From assembly GCA_038501625.1 (NCBI GenBank), contig JAZAYU010000005.1, forward strand, positions 8,308,001-8,372,000: a stretch of DNA of 64,000 nucleotides, written 5' to 3'. Each line of letters starts with the position of its first letter. Within the stretch, counting starts at the first letter, position 1. The translations under genes and the position numbers were made by a program. The stretch is from Corbicula japonica. Its lineage: Eukaryota > Mollusca > Bivalvia > Venerida > Cyrenidae. Below, piece by piece: positions 53,233 through 63,089 of the stretch. The notes under the pieces are model-generated. The model was not told the DNA's origin. It saw only the letters and a list, made by a program, of their open reading frames with translations, and did not search any database.

Positions 53233-53671
53233 ATATACATGTTATTGTAACAGAGATTAAAAACAAATTATCATTTTTATTGAATTTATTATGTCATTTT
53301 CTTGTTGGGACAACTAAAGTCTGTGCTGGGCTATTTAATTTGCCATTTTTATCAGGTTTTCGTAAAATTTGCTTATAATGCGTATTTTTTATGAAATTTC
53401 AGAAGACGGGTCATCGGGTCGAAAACAAGGTCAACTGGACAGAACACTGTTACCACTTTCATCAGGATGTTTGCCGTACTGTTTCTATTTGATACCCAAA
53501 ACTAATGGTTTGATTCTCAGGTAAGCATTTTAGCCCTATTATTTAAAATTATAGATTAAGGAAGAGGTTACTTTGATGCTTTTTTATTTGTACACCAGAC
53601 ATGCATCATTATTCGAACACAGCAGCCGACAATGTTTTTTGGGGGGGCTGGATGTAGGAGGGGTCTGTGCC
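53233..53671. other. Mostly unassigned
   Basis: AGACGGGTCATCGGGTCGAA-AACAAGGTCA near 53402 looks like a decayed unit of the 145-bp core family. Otherwise nothing. Confidence 0.45.
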
Positions 53672-53790
53672 ATGAGATCATGATCTTTACTGGTCGCTTT
53701 TAGATTTATTGCTTTTAGATTTATAAGGTTGTTTCAGACCACGATGCAACCAGTGCAAATCCCTATCAGATGTCATTGGATGTGCAAGGG
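53672..53790. mobile_element. DH element fragment
   Basis: GAGATCATGATCTTTACTGG, a duplicated GCTTTTAGATTTAT spacer, AACCAGTGCAAATCC and TATCAGATGTCATTGGATG. Confidence 0.7.
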
Positions 53791-53960
53791 TAGGGCAAGT
53801 GTACAAATTTATTTCTTGATTGAAAATTTGTTTAATACAGAATGAAATTATATAGGGTTATACATTATATAAATCAATGCTTGAAAGGAACAACATTTTT
53901 CAGCCTGTTTGTTCTGCCATATGTACTTATGCAATTTTAATTTTCAGTTTTTAAGCTGAA

Positions 53961-54210
53961 TTAAACCCTTTCCTCCATATATATACATTTTTACCCATAA
54001 GCGACCAGTGTAGATCCAGATCAGCCAGCACATCTGCGCTGGTTGCATTTTGTCAGAAATTCTACGCTGGTCGCATTTGGTCAGAAATAACCTAATGAAT
54101 AAAAAAGCGAACAGTTAAGACCCTGATAAGACAGCACGGATGTGCCAGCTGATCTGGATCTGAACTGTTTGCCCACGCAATAAAGATGTATCTATGGAGG
54201 AAAGGGTTAA
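53961..54210 (+). mobile_element. DH element, full length with internal duplication
   Basis: TTAAACCCTTTCCTCCATAT to GGAGGAAAGGGTTAA. The segment GCGCTGGTTGCATTTTGTCA / ACGCTGGTCGCATTTGGTCA is present twice, and the left hairpin 3' arm is shortened. Confidence 0.93.
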
Positions 54211-54991
54211 TACATGAAATTATTAGTTTATGATCTAAAAGAAGAATTAAGTAAACATGTTTTGAAGATTGTTGACACTCCTGTTATCTTACCAATGTCA
54301 TTGCATGGACAAAGAAATTGCCTGTGATTAGTCAATGCAATCAAAATTTTGAAAATTTTAAATTGACCTAAATGTTTTAAAGATAAAGATTGCTATAAAT
54401 ATTGTTATTGAACTCTTATCTATGAGTAGGGAGGATTAACATGAGTTGGATGGCGGAAAAATTAACAAAAGGGGATAATGCATTTAGGCTATTTTGCATT
54501 TATTATTACAACCTGCTTACAAATACTTTAGACAAGAGCTTGAAAAGACTTAAAAACTACTGATAATTGGTGATAAATTGTTAAATCAGCCAAAACGCGG
54601 CCTCTACAGATCCAAATTGTTTAATTTTAACCAGATAAGTTGGAAATGAAGATAAATTTTAAGCGATAACCATATAATGGAAGAATCATGTAAACATCCC
54701 GTGATGAATGTTTTTAATTTCAAGCACTTTGTCTATGATTTCTTTAATCAGAGCGATTTAAAGTATTTAATTTTATAAAAATCAGCGAGAACAGGATCAT
54801 CAGGAAGGTTCGCCTCCGATCTTGAGTATCAAAAAGAAGTATACCCCACATTATCATCGTATCCTAAGTAATTAATCCAGCCCTTTACAAATTTGCAAAG
54901 CTTCAGAATAAAAGAACGAGTTATATTGACGAACTTGATGACTTGAGCATGGCTGCCTTTTGGTGTGTACAGTAACAGTTTGCATAAAGAC
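54211..54991. other. No recognisable feature
   Basis: AT-rich, nothing recognised. A 78-codon minus frame at 54829-55065 ends in an FB element. Confidence 0.45.
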
Positions 54992-55142
54992 CAGTGCAGA
55001 AGGTTATAAAACTGAGAATGGAAACCAGTCTCAAATCTCAAGCATCTGATTGGCTGAAATGGCAACTGGTCGCCATTTCAGCCAATCAGATGCTTGAGAT
55101 TTGAGACTGGTTTCCAATCTCAGCTTTATAACCTCCAGTCCA
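54992..55142. mobile_element. FB foldback element, copy 10
   Basis: CAGTGCAGAAGGTTATAAAA to AACCTCCAGTC with a near-perfect centre (GGCAACTGGTCGCC). Confidence 0.94.
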
Positions 55143-55223
55143 GTGCAGAAGGTTATAAAACTGAGCATGGAAACTAATCTCAAATCTCAAGCATCTGATT
55201 GGCTGAAATGGCCTTCAGCCCAG
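55142..55223. mobile_element. FB foldback element, copy 11, deleted
   Basis: Starts CAGTGCAGAAGGTTATAAAA again, directly abutting copy 10, and jumps from GGCTGAAATGG to CCTTCAGCCCAG, losing most of one arm. Confidence 0.9.
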
Positions 55224-55257
55224 ACAAATATTAAGACCACCTTGATCATAAGACTAC
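55224..55257. mobile_element. I-family fragment, left part
   Basis: AAATATTAAGACCACCTTGA matches the I-family left end. A right-end-like GTGGTCTTACTTGAGGGGTG-TCACTGTT lies at 55584-55612, suggesting an I element split by the G element. Confidence 0.55.
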
Positions 55258-55540
55258 TTTTTATGCCCCCACAAAGTGGGAGGCATATAGAGTTGCGCTC
55301 GTCCATACATCCTTCTGTCCGTTCGTCCCCAAATCTTGTGGCATCAACTCCTCCTAAACTACAAGGCGAATTTCTTTCAAACTTGCACAGATGATCAGAC
55401 AGGATGTGTAGATGATCGTAAAGAAAGGATTTTTCCTGCGACTATTTTTACCAGAGATATGGCCCTTTGCTATTACAAATTATGTTGCAGCAGTGTGGGC
55501 GTCAGTGTTAGAGGACACATTCTCATCAATGTCTTTTTGA
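55258..55540 (+). mobile_element. G-family element, copy 3
   Basis: TTTTTATGCCCCCACAAAGT, GGGAGGCATATAGAGTTGCG, CTTCTGTCCGTTCGTCC, CAAATCTTGTGGCATCAACT, CAAACTTGCACAGATGAT and GATATGGCCCTTTGCTATT. No ORF of note. Confidence 0.8.
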
Positions 55541-55661
55541 ACAGTTTTGGACTTAGAAAACCAATACTGTCCATTGCCGGTAGTGGTCTTACTTGAGGGG
55601 TGTCACTGTTCTTAATAAATCGTTTCATTAAAACTAGGAACTCTTTACTCTAGGGATAAAG

Positions 55662-57153
55662 TTTTTTAGCTCACCTGAGCACGAAGTGCTCATGGTGAGC
55701 TTTTGTGATCGCCTGATGTCCGTCGTCCGTGCGTCCGTCGGTCCGTCGTCAACTTTTTCTTCAAACGACTTCTTCTCTGAAACGGCTTGGCCAATTTTGA
55801 CGAAACTTGCCACGGATGTTTCTTGCATGAAGCTCTTCCAAAGTTGTTCAAAGAAATCAATTCCATGCAGAACTCTGGTTGCCATGGCAACCGAAAGGAA
55901 AAACTTTAAAAATCTTCTTGTCTGAAACCACAAGGCCTAGAGCTTAGATATTTGGCATTTAGCATCCTCTAGTGGAACTCTACAAAGTTTGTTCAAATTA
56001 TTTCCCTGGGGTCAAAATTGGCCCTGCCCCAGGGATCACTTCATTTTACATAGACTTATATAGGCAAAACTTTAAAAATCTTCTTGTCTGAAACCACAAG
56101 GCCTAGAGCTTAGATATTTGGCATTAAGCATCCTCTAGTGGAACTCTACAAAGATTGTTCAAATTATTCCCCTGGGGTCAAAATTGGTCCCGCCCCAGGG
56201 GTCACTTCATTTTGCATAGACTTATATAGGAAAAACTTTAAAAATCTTCTTGTCTGAAACCACTAGGCCTAGAGCTTAGATATTTGGCATTTTGAAACCT
56301 CTAGTGGAACTCTACAAAGATTGTTCAAATTATTTCCCTGGGGTCAAAGTTGGCCCCGCCCCAGGGGTCACTTCATTTTGCATAGACTTATATAGGAAAA
56401 ACTTTAAAAATCTTCTTGTCTGAAACCACAAGGCCTAGAGCTTAGATATTTGGCATTTAGCATCCTCTAGTAGAACTCTACAAAGATTGTTCAAATTATT
56501 CCCCAGGGGTCTAAATTGGCCCCGCCCCAGGGGTCACTTCATTTTATAAAGACTTGTATAGGGAAAACTTTAAAAATCTTCTTGTCTGAAATCACAAGGC
56601 CTACGGCTTAGATATTTGGCATTTAGCATCCTCTAGTGGAACTCTACAAAGATTGTTCAAATTATTTCCCTGGGGTCAAAATTGGCCCCACCCAAGGGGT
56701 CACTTCATTTTGCATAGACTTATATAGGAAAAACTTTAAAAATCTTCTTGTCTGAAACCACAAGGCCTAGAGCTTAGATATTTGGCATTTAGCACTCTCT
56801 AGTGGAACTCTACAAAGATTGTTCAAATGATTTCCCTGGGGTCAAAATTGGCCCCGCCCCAGGGGTCACTTCATTTTATATAGATTTGTATAGGCAAAAC
56901 TTTAAAAATCTTCTTGTCTGAAACCACAAGGCCTAGAGCTTAGATATTTGGCATTTAGCATCCTCTATTGGAACTCTACAAAGATTGTTCAAATTATTTT
57001 CCTGGGGTCAAAATTGGCCCCGCCCCAGGGGTCACTTCATTTTACATAGACTTGTATAGGCAAAACTTTAAAAATCTTCTTGTCTGAAACCACAAGCAGA
57101 GAGTACTTTTGTACACAGGTGAGCGATATAGGGCCATCATGGCCCTCTTGTTT
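55662..57153 (+). mobile_element. Helentron-like non-autonomous element with 166-bp core repeats
   Basis: 5' end TTTTTTAGCTCACCTGAGCA, an immediate hairpin (AGCTCACC..GTGCTCATGGTGAGCT) and a GTCCGTCGTCCGTGCGTCC tract. Near the 3' end CAGGTGAGC (57116-57124) is the exact inverted partner of GCTCACCTG (55669-55677). It is followed by the hairpin GGGCCAT-C-ATGGCCC and TCTTGTTT. Subterminal inverted repeats, 5' microsatellite-like tract, tandem core and 3' hairpin match the Helentron/HINE plan. No Rep/helicase frame. The flanks resemble the two parts of a DH element. Confidence 0.85.
55899..57085 (+). repeat. Tandem array, seven 166-bp units plus a partial
   Basis: AAAACTTTAAAAATCTTCTT starts units at about 55899, 56065, 56231, 56397, 56563, 56729, 56896 and 57062. 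Each has GAAACCACAAGGCCTAGAGC, AGATATTTGGCATTTAGCAT, CTCTAGTGGAACTCTACAAA and GCCCCGCCCCAGGGGTCACT. The period is constant, so homogenisation by unequal exchange or replication is likely. Not a multiple of three. Confidence 0.95.
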
Positions 57154-57346
57154 CCAGTTGGCAACCAGTGTTGTTCCGAATTCAGGTGCACATCTGTGCA
57201 GTATGATCAGAATGATGTAAATGTGACCACTGTAGATCCAGATCCGCTGGCTCATCTTTGCGATGTGATCAGGATCTACTATGTTTGCTTTTAGATTCAT
57301 TAGGTTATTTCTGACCAAGCTGTGACAAGTGCTTATCAAGATTTAA
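57154..57346. mobile_element. DH element, right part of an interrupted copy
   Basis: GGCAACCAGTGTTGTTCCGA, ACCACTGTAGATCCAGATCC, GTGATCAGGATCTACTATG and TTAGGTTATTTCTGACCAAG. GAACTCTTTACTCTAGGGAT at 55638 may be its left terminus, displaced by the Helentron-like element. Confidence 0.7.
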
Positions 57347-57647
57347 AAATCTCAATATTAACACCACCAGTGCCCAAGGTTATAAAACTGAGCATGGAAA
57401 CCAGTCTCAAATCTCAAGCATCTGATTGGCTGAAATGGCGACTGGTCGCCATTTCAGCCAATCAGATGCTTGAGATTTGAGACTGGTTTCCAATCTCAGC
57501 TTTATAACCTTCAACCCTGTTGAATAAGACCATTATTTCGATCTCCCTTTGAACAGTTTTGCACCATTTTTACCAATAAATTAAGATCACCCCTCTATTA
57601 AGTATGTCCTGCACTAGAGGTTGTCTTAATAGAAGGGTTTCACTGTA
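57347..57647. mobile_element. I-family MITE, copy 5, interrupted by FB
   Basis: CTCAATATTAACACCAC, then FB, then AATAAGACCATTATTTCGAT, AACAGTTTTGCACCATTTT and AATAGAAGGGTTTCACTGTA. Confidence 0.75.
57368..57519. mobile_element. FB foldback element, copy 12, nested in I
   Basis: CAGTGCCCAAGGTTATAAAA to AACCTTCAACCCTG, with intact arms and the GGCGAC-TG-GTCGCC centre. Confidence 0.95.
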
Positions 57648-57694
57648 AAGGTAAAGCTGTAGGAAGATGTGAAACAATATCCAGAATCACATCC

Positions 57695-58018
57695 TTAACC
57701 CTTTCCTCCATTTATACGCATTTTTACGCATGTTTGACCTTCCTGATTTAGACTAAAGACATTTTTGTAACCATTTCTGGCTTGCAGACATTACAGACAG
57801 AAAAGGAATTCATAAAGGCAACTTCACCGTTTTCTCCGTAGATACACATTTATTGCATGTGCGAACAGTTTAGATGGATGTGCCAGCTGATCAGGATCTG
57901 CACTGGTTGCCTTTTGGTCAGAAATAACCTAACAAATCAAAAAGCGGATGTACCGGCTGATCTGGATCTTAACTGTTCGCCCATGCAATAAAGGTATGTC
58001 TATGGAGGAAAGGGTTAA
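57695..58018 (+). mobile_element. DH element with an insertion near its left end
   Basis: TTAACCCTTTCCTCCATTTA and CGCATTTTTACGCATG, a ~90-bp foreign block, then a second terminus-like TCCGTAGATACACATTTATT, hairpin pieces, and GGAGGAAAGGGTTAA. Both hairpins are partly deleted. Confidence 0.85.
57736..57820 (+). repeat. Y repeat, copy 1
   Basis: CCTTCCTGATTTAGACTAAA, TTTTTGTAACCAT, GGCTTGCAGACAT and AAGGAATTCATAAAGG form the reverse complement of 60787-60890 with small gaps. Confidence 0.85.
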
Positions 58019-59817
58019 AGTTTTCATTTTTTATCTTGAAAGCTGTAACTGAAAATTTTAAATACTGTATTTATATGTTTCTTTTATTGTTAATTTTTCA
58101 CAATGAACGAGAATTTTTAAAAAATCAGAATAACATCAAAAAGTCTTTCATTGTGTGTACCGCCTCGTTTTTCACCTTATCCGACCTTTGTGTGCAACTG
58201 TTGCAAGTTTCTTCTATTGTGATCTGCCGATATCGGTAAACCAATGTCTGTTCAATAAAACTTATCGCATTTACAATCATATCATATTGACATCATTTGT
58301 AAACCTGTAATACCAACTATTTACCGCCTTTTTGGTGTTCAATGATCGCTATTCACGTTCAACAAAAGGATAACACGAAATCTGACGACTCGGTTGATCT
58401 TGGATGACAGGAGCTTTCAAGAGGGGTCTAAGTGATTTGGAGTAGCACAGTATTGCTTACAGGTAAAGTGTTTTTTTGCAATAAAGAAACATAATAAGAA
58501 GGAAAAACTTTGTAATTGATTATCTGGGTCGGAAAAAAAACACTATGGTGTTTAATTCTTGAGACATGGGTGATTCAATTGAAGTTCCAAAAAAGGGGGT
58601 CCTTTACTGTTAAGCACCGATCCACAAGGTCCAACAAATTTATTATACTATTTGGGGAAAAAATAATCCTTAAGTTACATTGGTGAAAGTTAGGAATTCT
58701 GGGTGAAAGTTAAGAATTCTGAACAACCTGAAATCCTAACAATTTGTTAATTTTTAGGGAAAATAAAGAAAATCAACCATTTTTAAATACACAGATTCCA
58801 GAATTTCAGGAATGAGCCATGAGTTGCCATACACCCAACTTTGAATCCTTCATATGGAAAAACACATCAGCATACACATGTGGATTCTGTGTTTCAATGA
58901 TGAGTAAAATTTTCATTATTAATTTCAGTTTCATGATATTTTTATCGTTCAGCTCTAAAATCTTGATGACAACAATAGCAGTTCATGATAAGATTTGTTC
59001 TTGTTGAAGCTTTATCTTCCTGTTTTTTCTCCCCGAATAGGTGTTTGATATTCCGACAATTTGCATATTTTCAATTTTGGATTTCACTTACAGCCTTGTC
59101 TTTTGACGATGCTTGAATCAAATCGTAATTAATATTCAAAAATATCTTCATTCAAGTAGCAATTTTCTGTGCCGAAGTCATTAAAATTCATTTTTTATAC
59201 ATTGAAATTTATATTGCATTAATTATAGTTAATTCGTATCCAGGTTTTTTGAATAGTGGGTTATTCAGTGGCAAAGATATCAAAGCGAAATTTTTGTGGG
59301 CATCTTAATTTAGATAAACACAGGTGGTACTAGAAAATTAGTTTTCAAATACCAAATTTGAAAAAAGAGGATATTTATCAATTTTAATAAGGTTTGGAAA
59401 AAAAAGTGCTATTAAGTAGAGACATTCATCCTTAATTTGTGTTAAAAAGTAGTTTATCATCTTTTTTAGTTCAGAGAATATTTATTTCGCTAAAAATGGA
59501 CAAATTATATCACGAATTCATTTGAAATTGTACACTTTTGTATGATTTAATGTGATATTTGTTAATAAGTTGTAAATCTTATTAATTTGATATGAAATTT
59601 TGCATAAAATAATATCTGTTGACTAAACTAATAATCTGTTTTTCTTAGAAATTCGAGAAAGAATGATGCGATAATACAATTTAATATATTAGAAGAAAGT
59701 TTCTTTGGGGTAATGTTGCATTATTTTGCCATTAGGTGAAGGTTTAATGAATTTATTTCAAATAACAGTTACTGGCAGATATGAAAGATGATGTCCTTTT
59801 TTGCTGCAGATTTTAAT
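58019..59817. other. No recognisable feature in 1.8 kb
   Basis: AT-rich. GGGTGAAAGTTA(G/A)GAATTCTG occurs twice in tandem near 58683. AAAGAAAATCAACCATTTTT at 58765 matches, inverted, words at 29790 and 49278. No gene signal. Confidence 0.45.
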
Positions 59818-60293
59818 TACTGTATAAGTACTTATTTTGGCAGGGGTTTAATTTTGGCTGTATTGGCGGTCAGGGTCAGTTGTGCCAATATAAAACACCG
59901 CCAATATAAATCCCCGTCAATTAATAACTCCACCATTTTAATATCTGGAAGGTAGACAACTATGATACACTAGCACGTATTATGTTGCAGTTTCTCAGTT
60001 TGATACAAAAATAATATAATAAGAATGAATGTGTCGTGAATCAAACAAAGCAATCTATTATTAGATAGCTGTCATGTTTTCACATTGGTATTAAAATAAT
60101 AAGGTGTTGAATATTGAATGTAAATGTTTTATTTTGACGATCTGTGTTAACGCCAATTTTAGACCTGTGATTTTTCATCTAAGGTTTTATGTTGGCGGTC
60201 TGGTTTATTTGCACCAATTTATGACCCTGCCAGTATAAAACACTTCAAAATTCGCCAAAATTTGACACCGCCAATATTAAGCGCTATACAGTA
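59818..60293. mobile_element. U TA-bounded element (~476 bp)
   Basis: TACTGTATAAGTACTTATTT and the inverted right end TACTGTATAGCGCTTAATAT. GGCGGT / ACCGCC and GCCAATATAAAACACCGCC words repeat in both halves. No ORF. Probably Tc1/mariner-type. Confidence 0.7.
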
Positions 60294-60520
60294 CATAAAT
60301 TTAAACTAGTATGAATTTAATGCCTTTTTGCTTTGTGTTTTCTGATTATGACTTTTTCTCCAAATTAAATAATTCCACCTTACTGCTTTATAGTTTGTTC
60401 TTCAAAAGAGAATACACGCTTTAAATTCAAATAGAGTACATTTTTTTCTATAATCAAATTTAGTAGTTCTGTCATAGTAAACAGGGTAACTGCTTTGGAT
60501 CTGTTAATGGCATAATGTTT

Positions 60521-60769
60521 TAACTATTTCGTCCGTTTATAGGCCTTTATGTCATGGGAAACAGTGTAGATCCAGATTAGCCGGCACATCCATGCATTCT
60601 GATGAGGATCTGCACTGTAAGCTTTTGGATTCATTAAGTTTTTTCCTGACCAAAACGCTAGAAGTGCAGGTCCTGATCAGATGTCATGGATGTACCAGCT
60701 GATCTGGATCTACACGGTTAGCACGTGTAATATGATAAAATGTATATAATTATAGAGTTAAGGGTTAAA
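60521..60769. mobile_element. DH element, full-length diverged
   Basis: AACTATTTCGTCCGTTTATA, both hairpins, spacer, GCACGTGTAATATGATAAAA and TAAGGGTTAA. The right end is like that at 51240. Confidence 0.88.
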
Positions 60770-60786
60770 GAAAACAACAATTATGT

Positions 60787-60890
60787 CCCCTTTATGAATT
60801 CCTTTCTGCCTAACACGCACCACAGCATGTTTGCAAGCCGATAATGGTTACAAAAATTTCTTTAGTCTAAATCAGGAAGGTTTTCAGTTA
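60787..60890 (-). repeat. Y repeat, copy 2 (inverted)
   Basis: CCCCTTTATGAATTCCTTTC, CATGTTTGCAAGCCGATAAT, GGTTACAAAAATTTCTTTAG and TCTAAATCAGGAAGG. Fuller than copy 1. Confidence 0.85.
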
Positions 60891-61190
60891 GGAGATGAAT
60901 AAAAAACATTGCAGATATCTTCATTTTGTGACAAACATTGTCAAAATAATTATATATTATTTGTTCAAGTAAGAAAAAAGAAAAATTATATTTAATTACT
61001 TGTGTAATGACAAGTTTTATTGCCTCACCATCTGCTATTTGAGTTCATGGCTTATTAAGTCTGAATGCAAGTAAACAGCCTCAAAATCATAATGTTCAAA
61101 GTGATGGGTTGTTTAATAGTGAAAATGATACTTCTTAAATTAAGAAGACAAAAAGTTTACTGCCAGCTGCCCTGTGTAATGCTGCATTAC
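60891..61190. other. No recognisable feature
   Basis: AT-rich, leads into the minisatellite. Confidence 0.4.
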
Positions 61191-61611
61191 CGGTACATTT
61201 ATATTATAGCACTGGTACATTTAAATTATGGCACCATTACTGGTACATTTAAAGTAAGGCACAATTACTGGTACATTTTAAGTAAGGCACCATTAGTGGT
61301 ACATTTAAAGTATGGCACCATTATTGGAACATTTAAGTGTTTCTCCATTACTGGTACATTTAAAGTATGGCACCTTTACTGGTACGTTTAAAGTAGAGCA
61401 CCATTACTGGTACATTTAAAGTATGGCACCTTTACTGGTACGTTTAAAGTAGAGCACCATTACTGGTACATTTAAAGTATGGCACCATTACTGGTACATT
61501 TAAAGTATGGCACCATTACTAGTACATTTAAGTGTGTCACCATTAGTGGTACATTTGAAGTATGACACCATTAATGATACAGTTAAAGTATGGCACCATT
61601 ACTGATGCATT
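61191..61611. repeat. 28-bp minisatellite, about 15 units
   Basis: Unit GGTACATTTAAAGTATGGCA-CCATTACT, with two 27-bp variants at ~61325 and 61520 and a shortened first unit. A 56-bp dimer (one unit with CCTTTACT followed by one with GGTACGTTTAAAGTAGAGCA) is present twice, at 61352-61463. The plus-strand open frame ending at 61391 is only a read-through of the repeat. Confidence 0.95.
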
Positions 61612-61642
61612 TCACAACAATGGAGTCATTACATATTTGGAT

Positions 61643-61900
61643 TTAACCCTTTACTCCCTTGGAAATGGCTGTTGCTCATGGACAAACAGCGTATATAAGA
61701 TCAGTAAACATATCTGTACCATTTGATTTTGATCTACAATGTATGCTTTTAGATTTATTATTATTTCTGACCAAGGTTATTATTTATGATTATCATTTCT
61801 GACCAAGAAGCAAACAAGGTAGATCCTTATTAAACATCACAGATGTGCCAACTGATCTGGATCTAAACTGTTTGCCCACATGATCATAGCTTTATCTAAA
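61643..61900 (+). mobile_element. DH element, heavily diverged with duplicated spacer
   Basis: TTAACCCTTTACTCCCTTGG, hairpin traces, ATTATTATTTCTGACCAAGG and again ATCATTTCTGACCAAGAAGC, then ACTGATCTGGATCTAAACTG. Confidence 0.8.
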
Positions 61901-62429
61901 GGTTACTTTTTATTTAGGAAAACAGCTAATTAGACAAAACAAATTTATTTGTTATGCTTAAGAACCAAAGATCAACATCTCATATTAATTTTGTTTCCAA
62001 ATCATACAACAATGGATATTGTTAGAGGTTTTGAATTTCCCTTAACACATTTTTAAGATTTCCCTTCGAAATTATAATCAGGGGTTGATTAAATGTTACT
62101 TCAGCCCTTAATTGTACCCTTCCAACCAGTAATTGACCCCACTGCATTTACAGCGAAATTTATTTATTGTTTGCAAGTTTGTCAATTTAAAGCAAACAAG
62201 TTCGGAAGGCGTACAGGATGTCAGCTTCCGTACAAGATGTCAGCTTCTGGTACATTAGTCTCACCTGGATGATCTGTGTTTTAATTTTTATTTTATGAGA
62301 ATAATTACCATTCTTTTTCTTTCTTCTGGAATTGTTGAAGTTTTTTCAATATTTAAACTCGTACAAAATAACTTGTTTTCTTTTTAAAGTTTTTTAATTA
62401 TTTTTCTGTCTTAGAAAATTGTTGTAGTT
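61901..62429. other. Short direct repeat only
   Basis: CGTACAGGATGTCAGCTTC and CGTACAAGATGTCAGCTTC are adjacent at 62210-62247. Otherwise unassigned. Confidence 0.45.
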
Positions 62430-62560
62430 TTGTCTGACATCACCATAGCAATTATCAAGTAAAGTTTCATAACTCTTGACTGTATTTTGTCATAGTTTTT
62501 CCCCTTTTCCTCTTAAAATTTAAAAAGAAAACCTGGTTTCATTGCATTGCGGCATCTTCT
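62430..62560 (+). repeat. V-family dispersed repeat, copy 2
   Basis: TTGTCTGACATCACCATAGC, AATTATCAAGTAAAGTTTCA, CTCTTGACTGTATTTTGTCA and GAAAACCTGGTTTCATTGC. Partner of 8952-9082. Confidence 0.75.
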
Positions 62561-62639
62561 TGTTGAATATTTTATATCATATAATAAAATATTTTATTTT
62601 ATTTTTTTTTCAAGGTCACTTACGTTTTTCACTACTTTG

Positions 62640-62838
62640 TCACTGTGGTATCATTGAGGTTTGTGGTGACTAATTTTCACCCATAAAATGCCAATCACAT
62701 ATTTGCAGGGCAAGAATTTCCACAATTGTATTCGCCTATTAAGACATGCTGTAAAATGGTGTCAAATTTCGTTTCACTGCCCTAGTGGGAAAAACATGAA
62801 AATTAGACCCACACATGAAATAAACTGATGCCACACAA
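62640..62838. mobile_element. H-family MITE, copy 6
   Basis: CACTGTGGTATCATTGAGGT and the inverted AAACTGATGCCACACA. GAATTTCCACAATTGTATTC and AATTAGACCCACA sit where copy 4 has related words. Confidence 0.7.
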
Positions 62839-62883
62839 GGTTGGATTTGTTTCCATTGGTCACTGTTACCAGTGAGATTTATT

Positions 62884-63089
62884 TACAGTAAAACTCCTTA
62901 TTAAGCCGTCTGATCAGGATCTGCACTGGTTGCATTTTGGTCAGAAAAAACATTACATATAAAAAGCAAACAGTGCAGATCATGATCTACACTGTTCGCC
63001 CACACAATAAAGGTGTGTCTATGCAGGAAAGGGTAAAGACGACTTCTGCTCAGTTCCAAATGTGGTCTTAATACCCGGGTTTCACTGTA
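62884..63089. mobile_element. I-family MITE, copy 6, interrupted by DH
   Basis: TACAGTAAAACTCCTTATTA at the left and GTGGTCTTAATACCCGGGTT-TCACTGTA at the right. Nearly all the interior is replaced by a DH element. Confidence 0.75.
62907..63037 (+). mobile_element. DH element, truncated, nested in I
   Basis: CCGTCTGATCAGGATCTGCA, TTTTGGTCAGAAAAAACATT, AACAGTGCAGATCATGATCT, CACACAATAAAGGTGTGTCT and GGAAAGGGTAAA. Confidence 0.88.

Noticed and set aside
61065..61391. 108-codon frame with WYI/TFKV repeats as a repeat protein
   Set aside because: It is a reading of the 28-bp minisatellite; since 28 is not a multiple of three, the motif cycles through frames.
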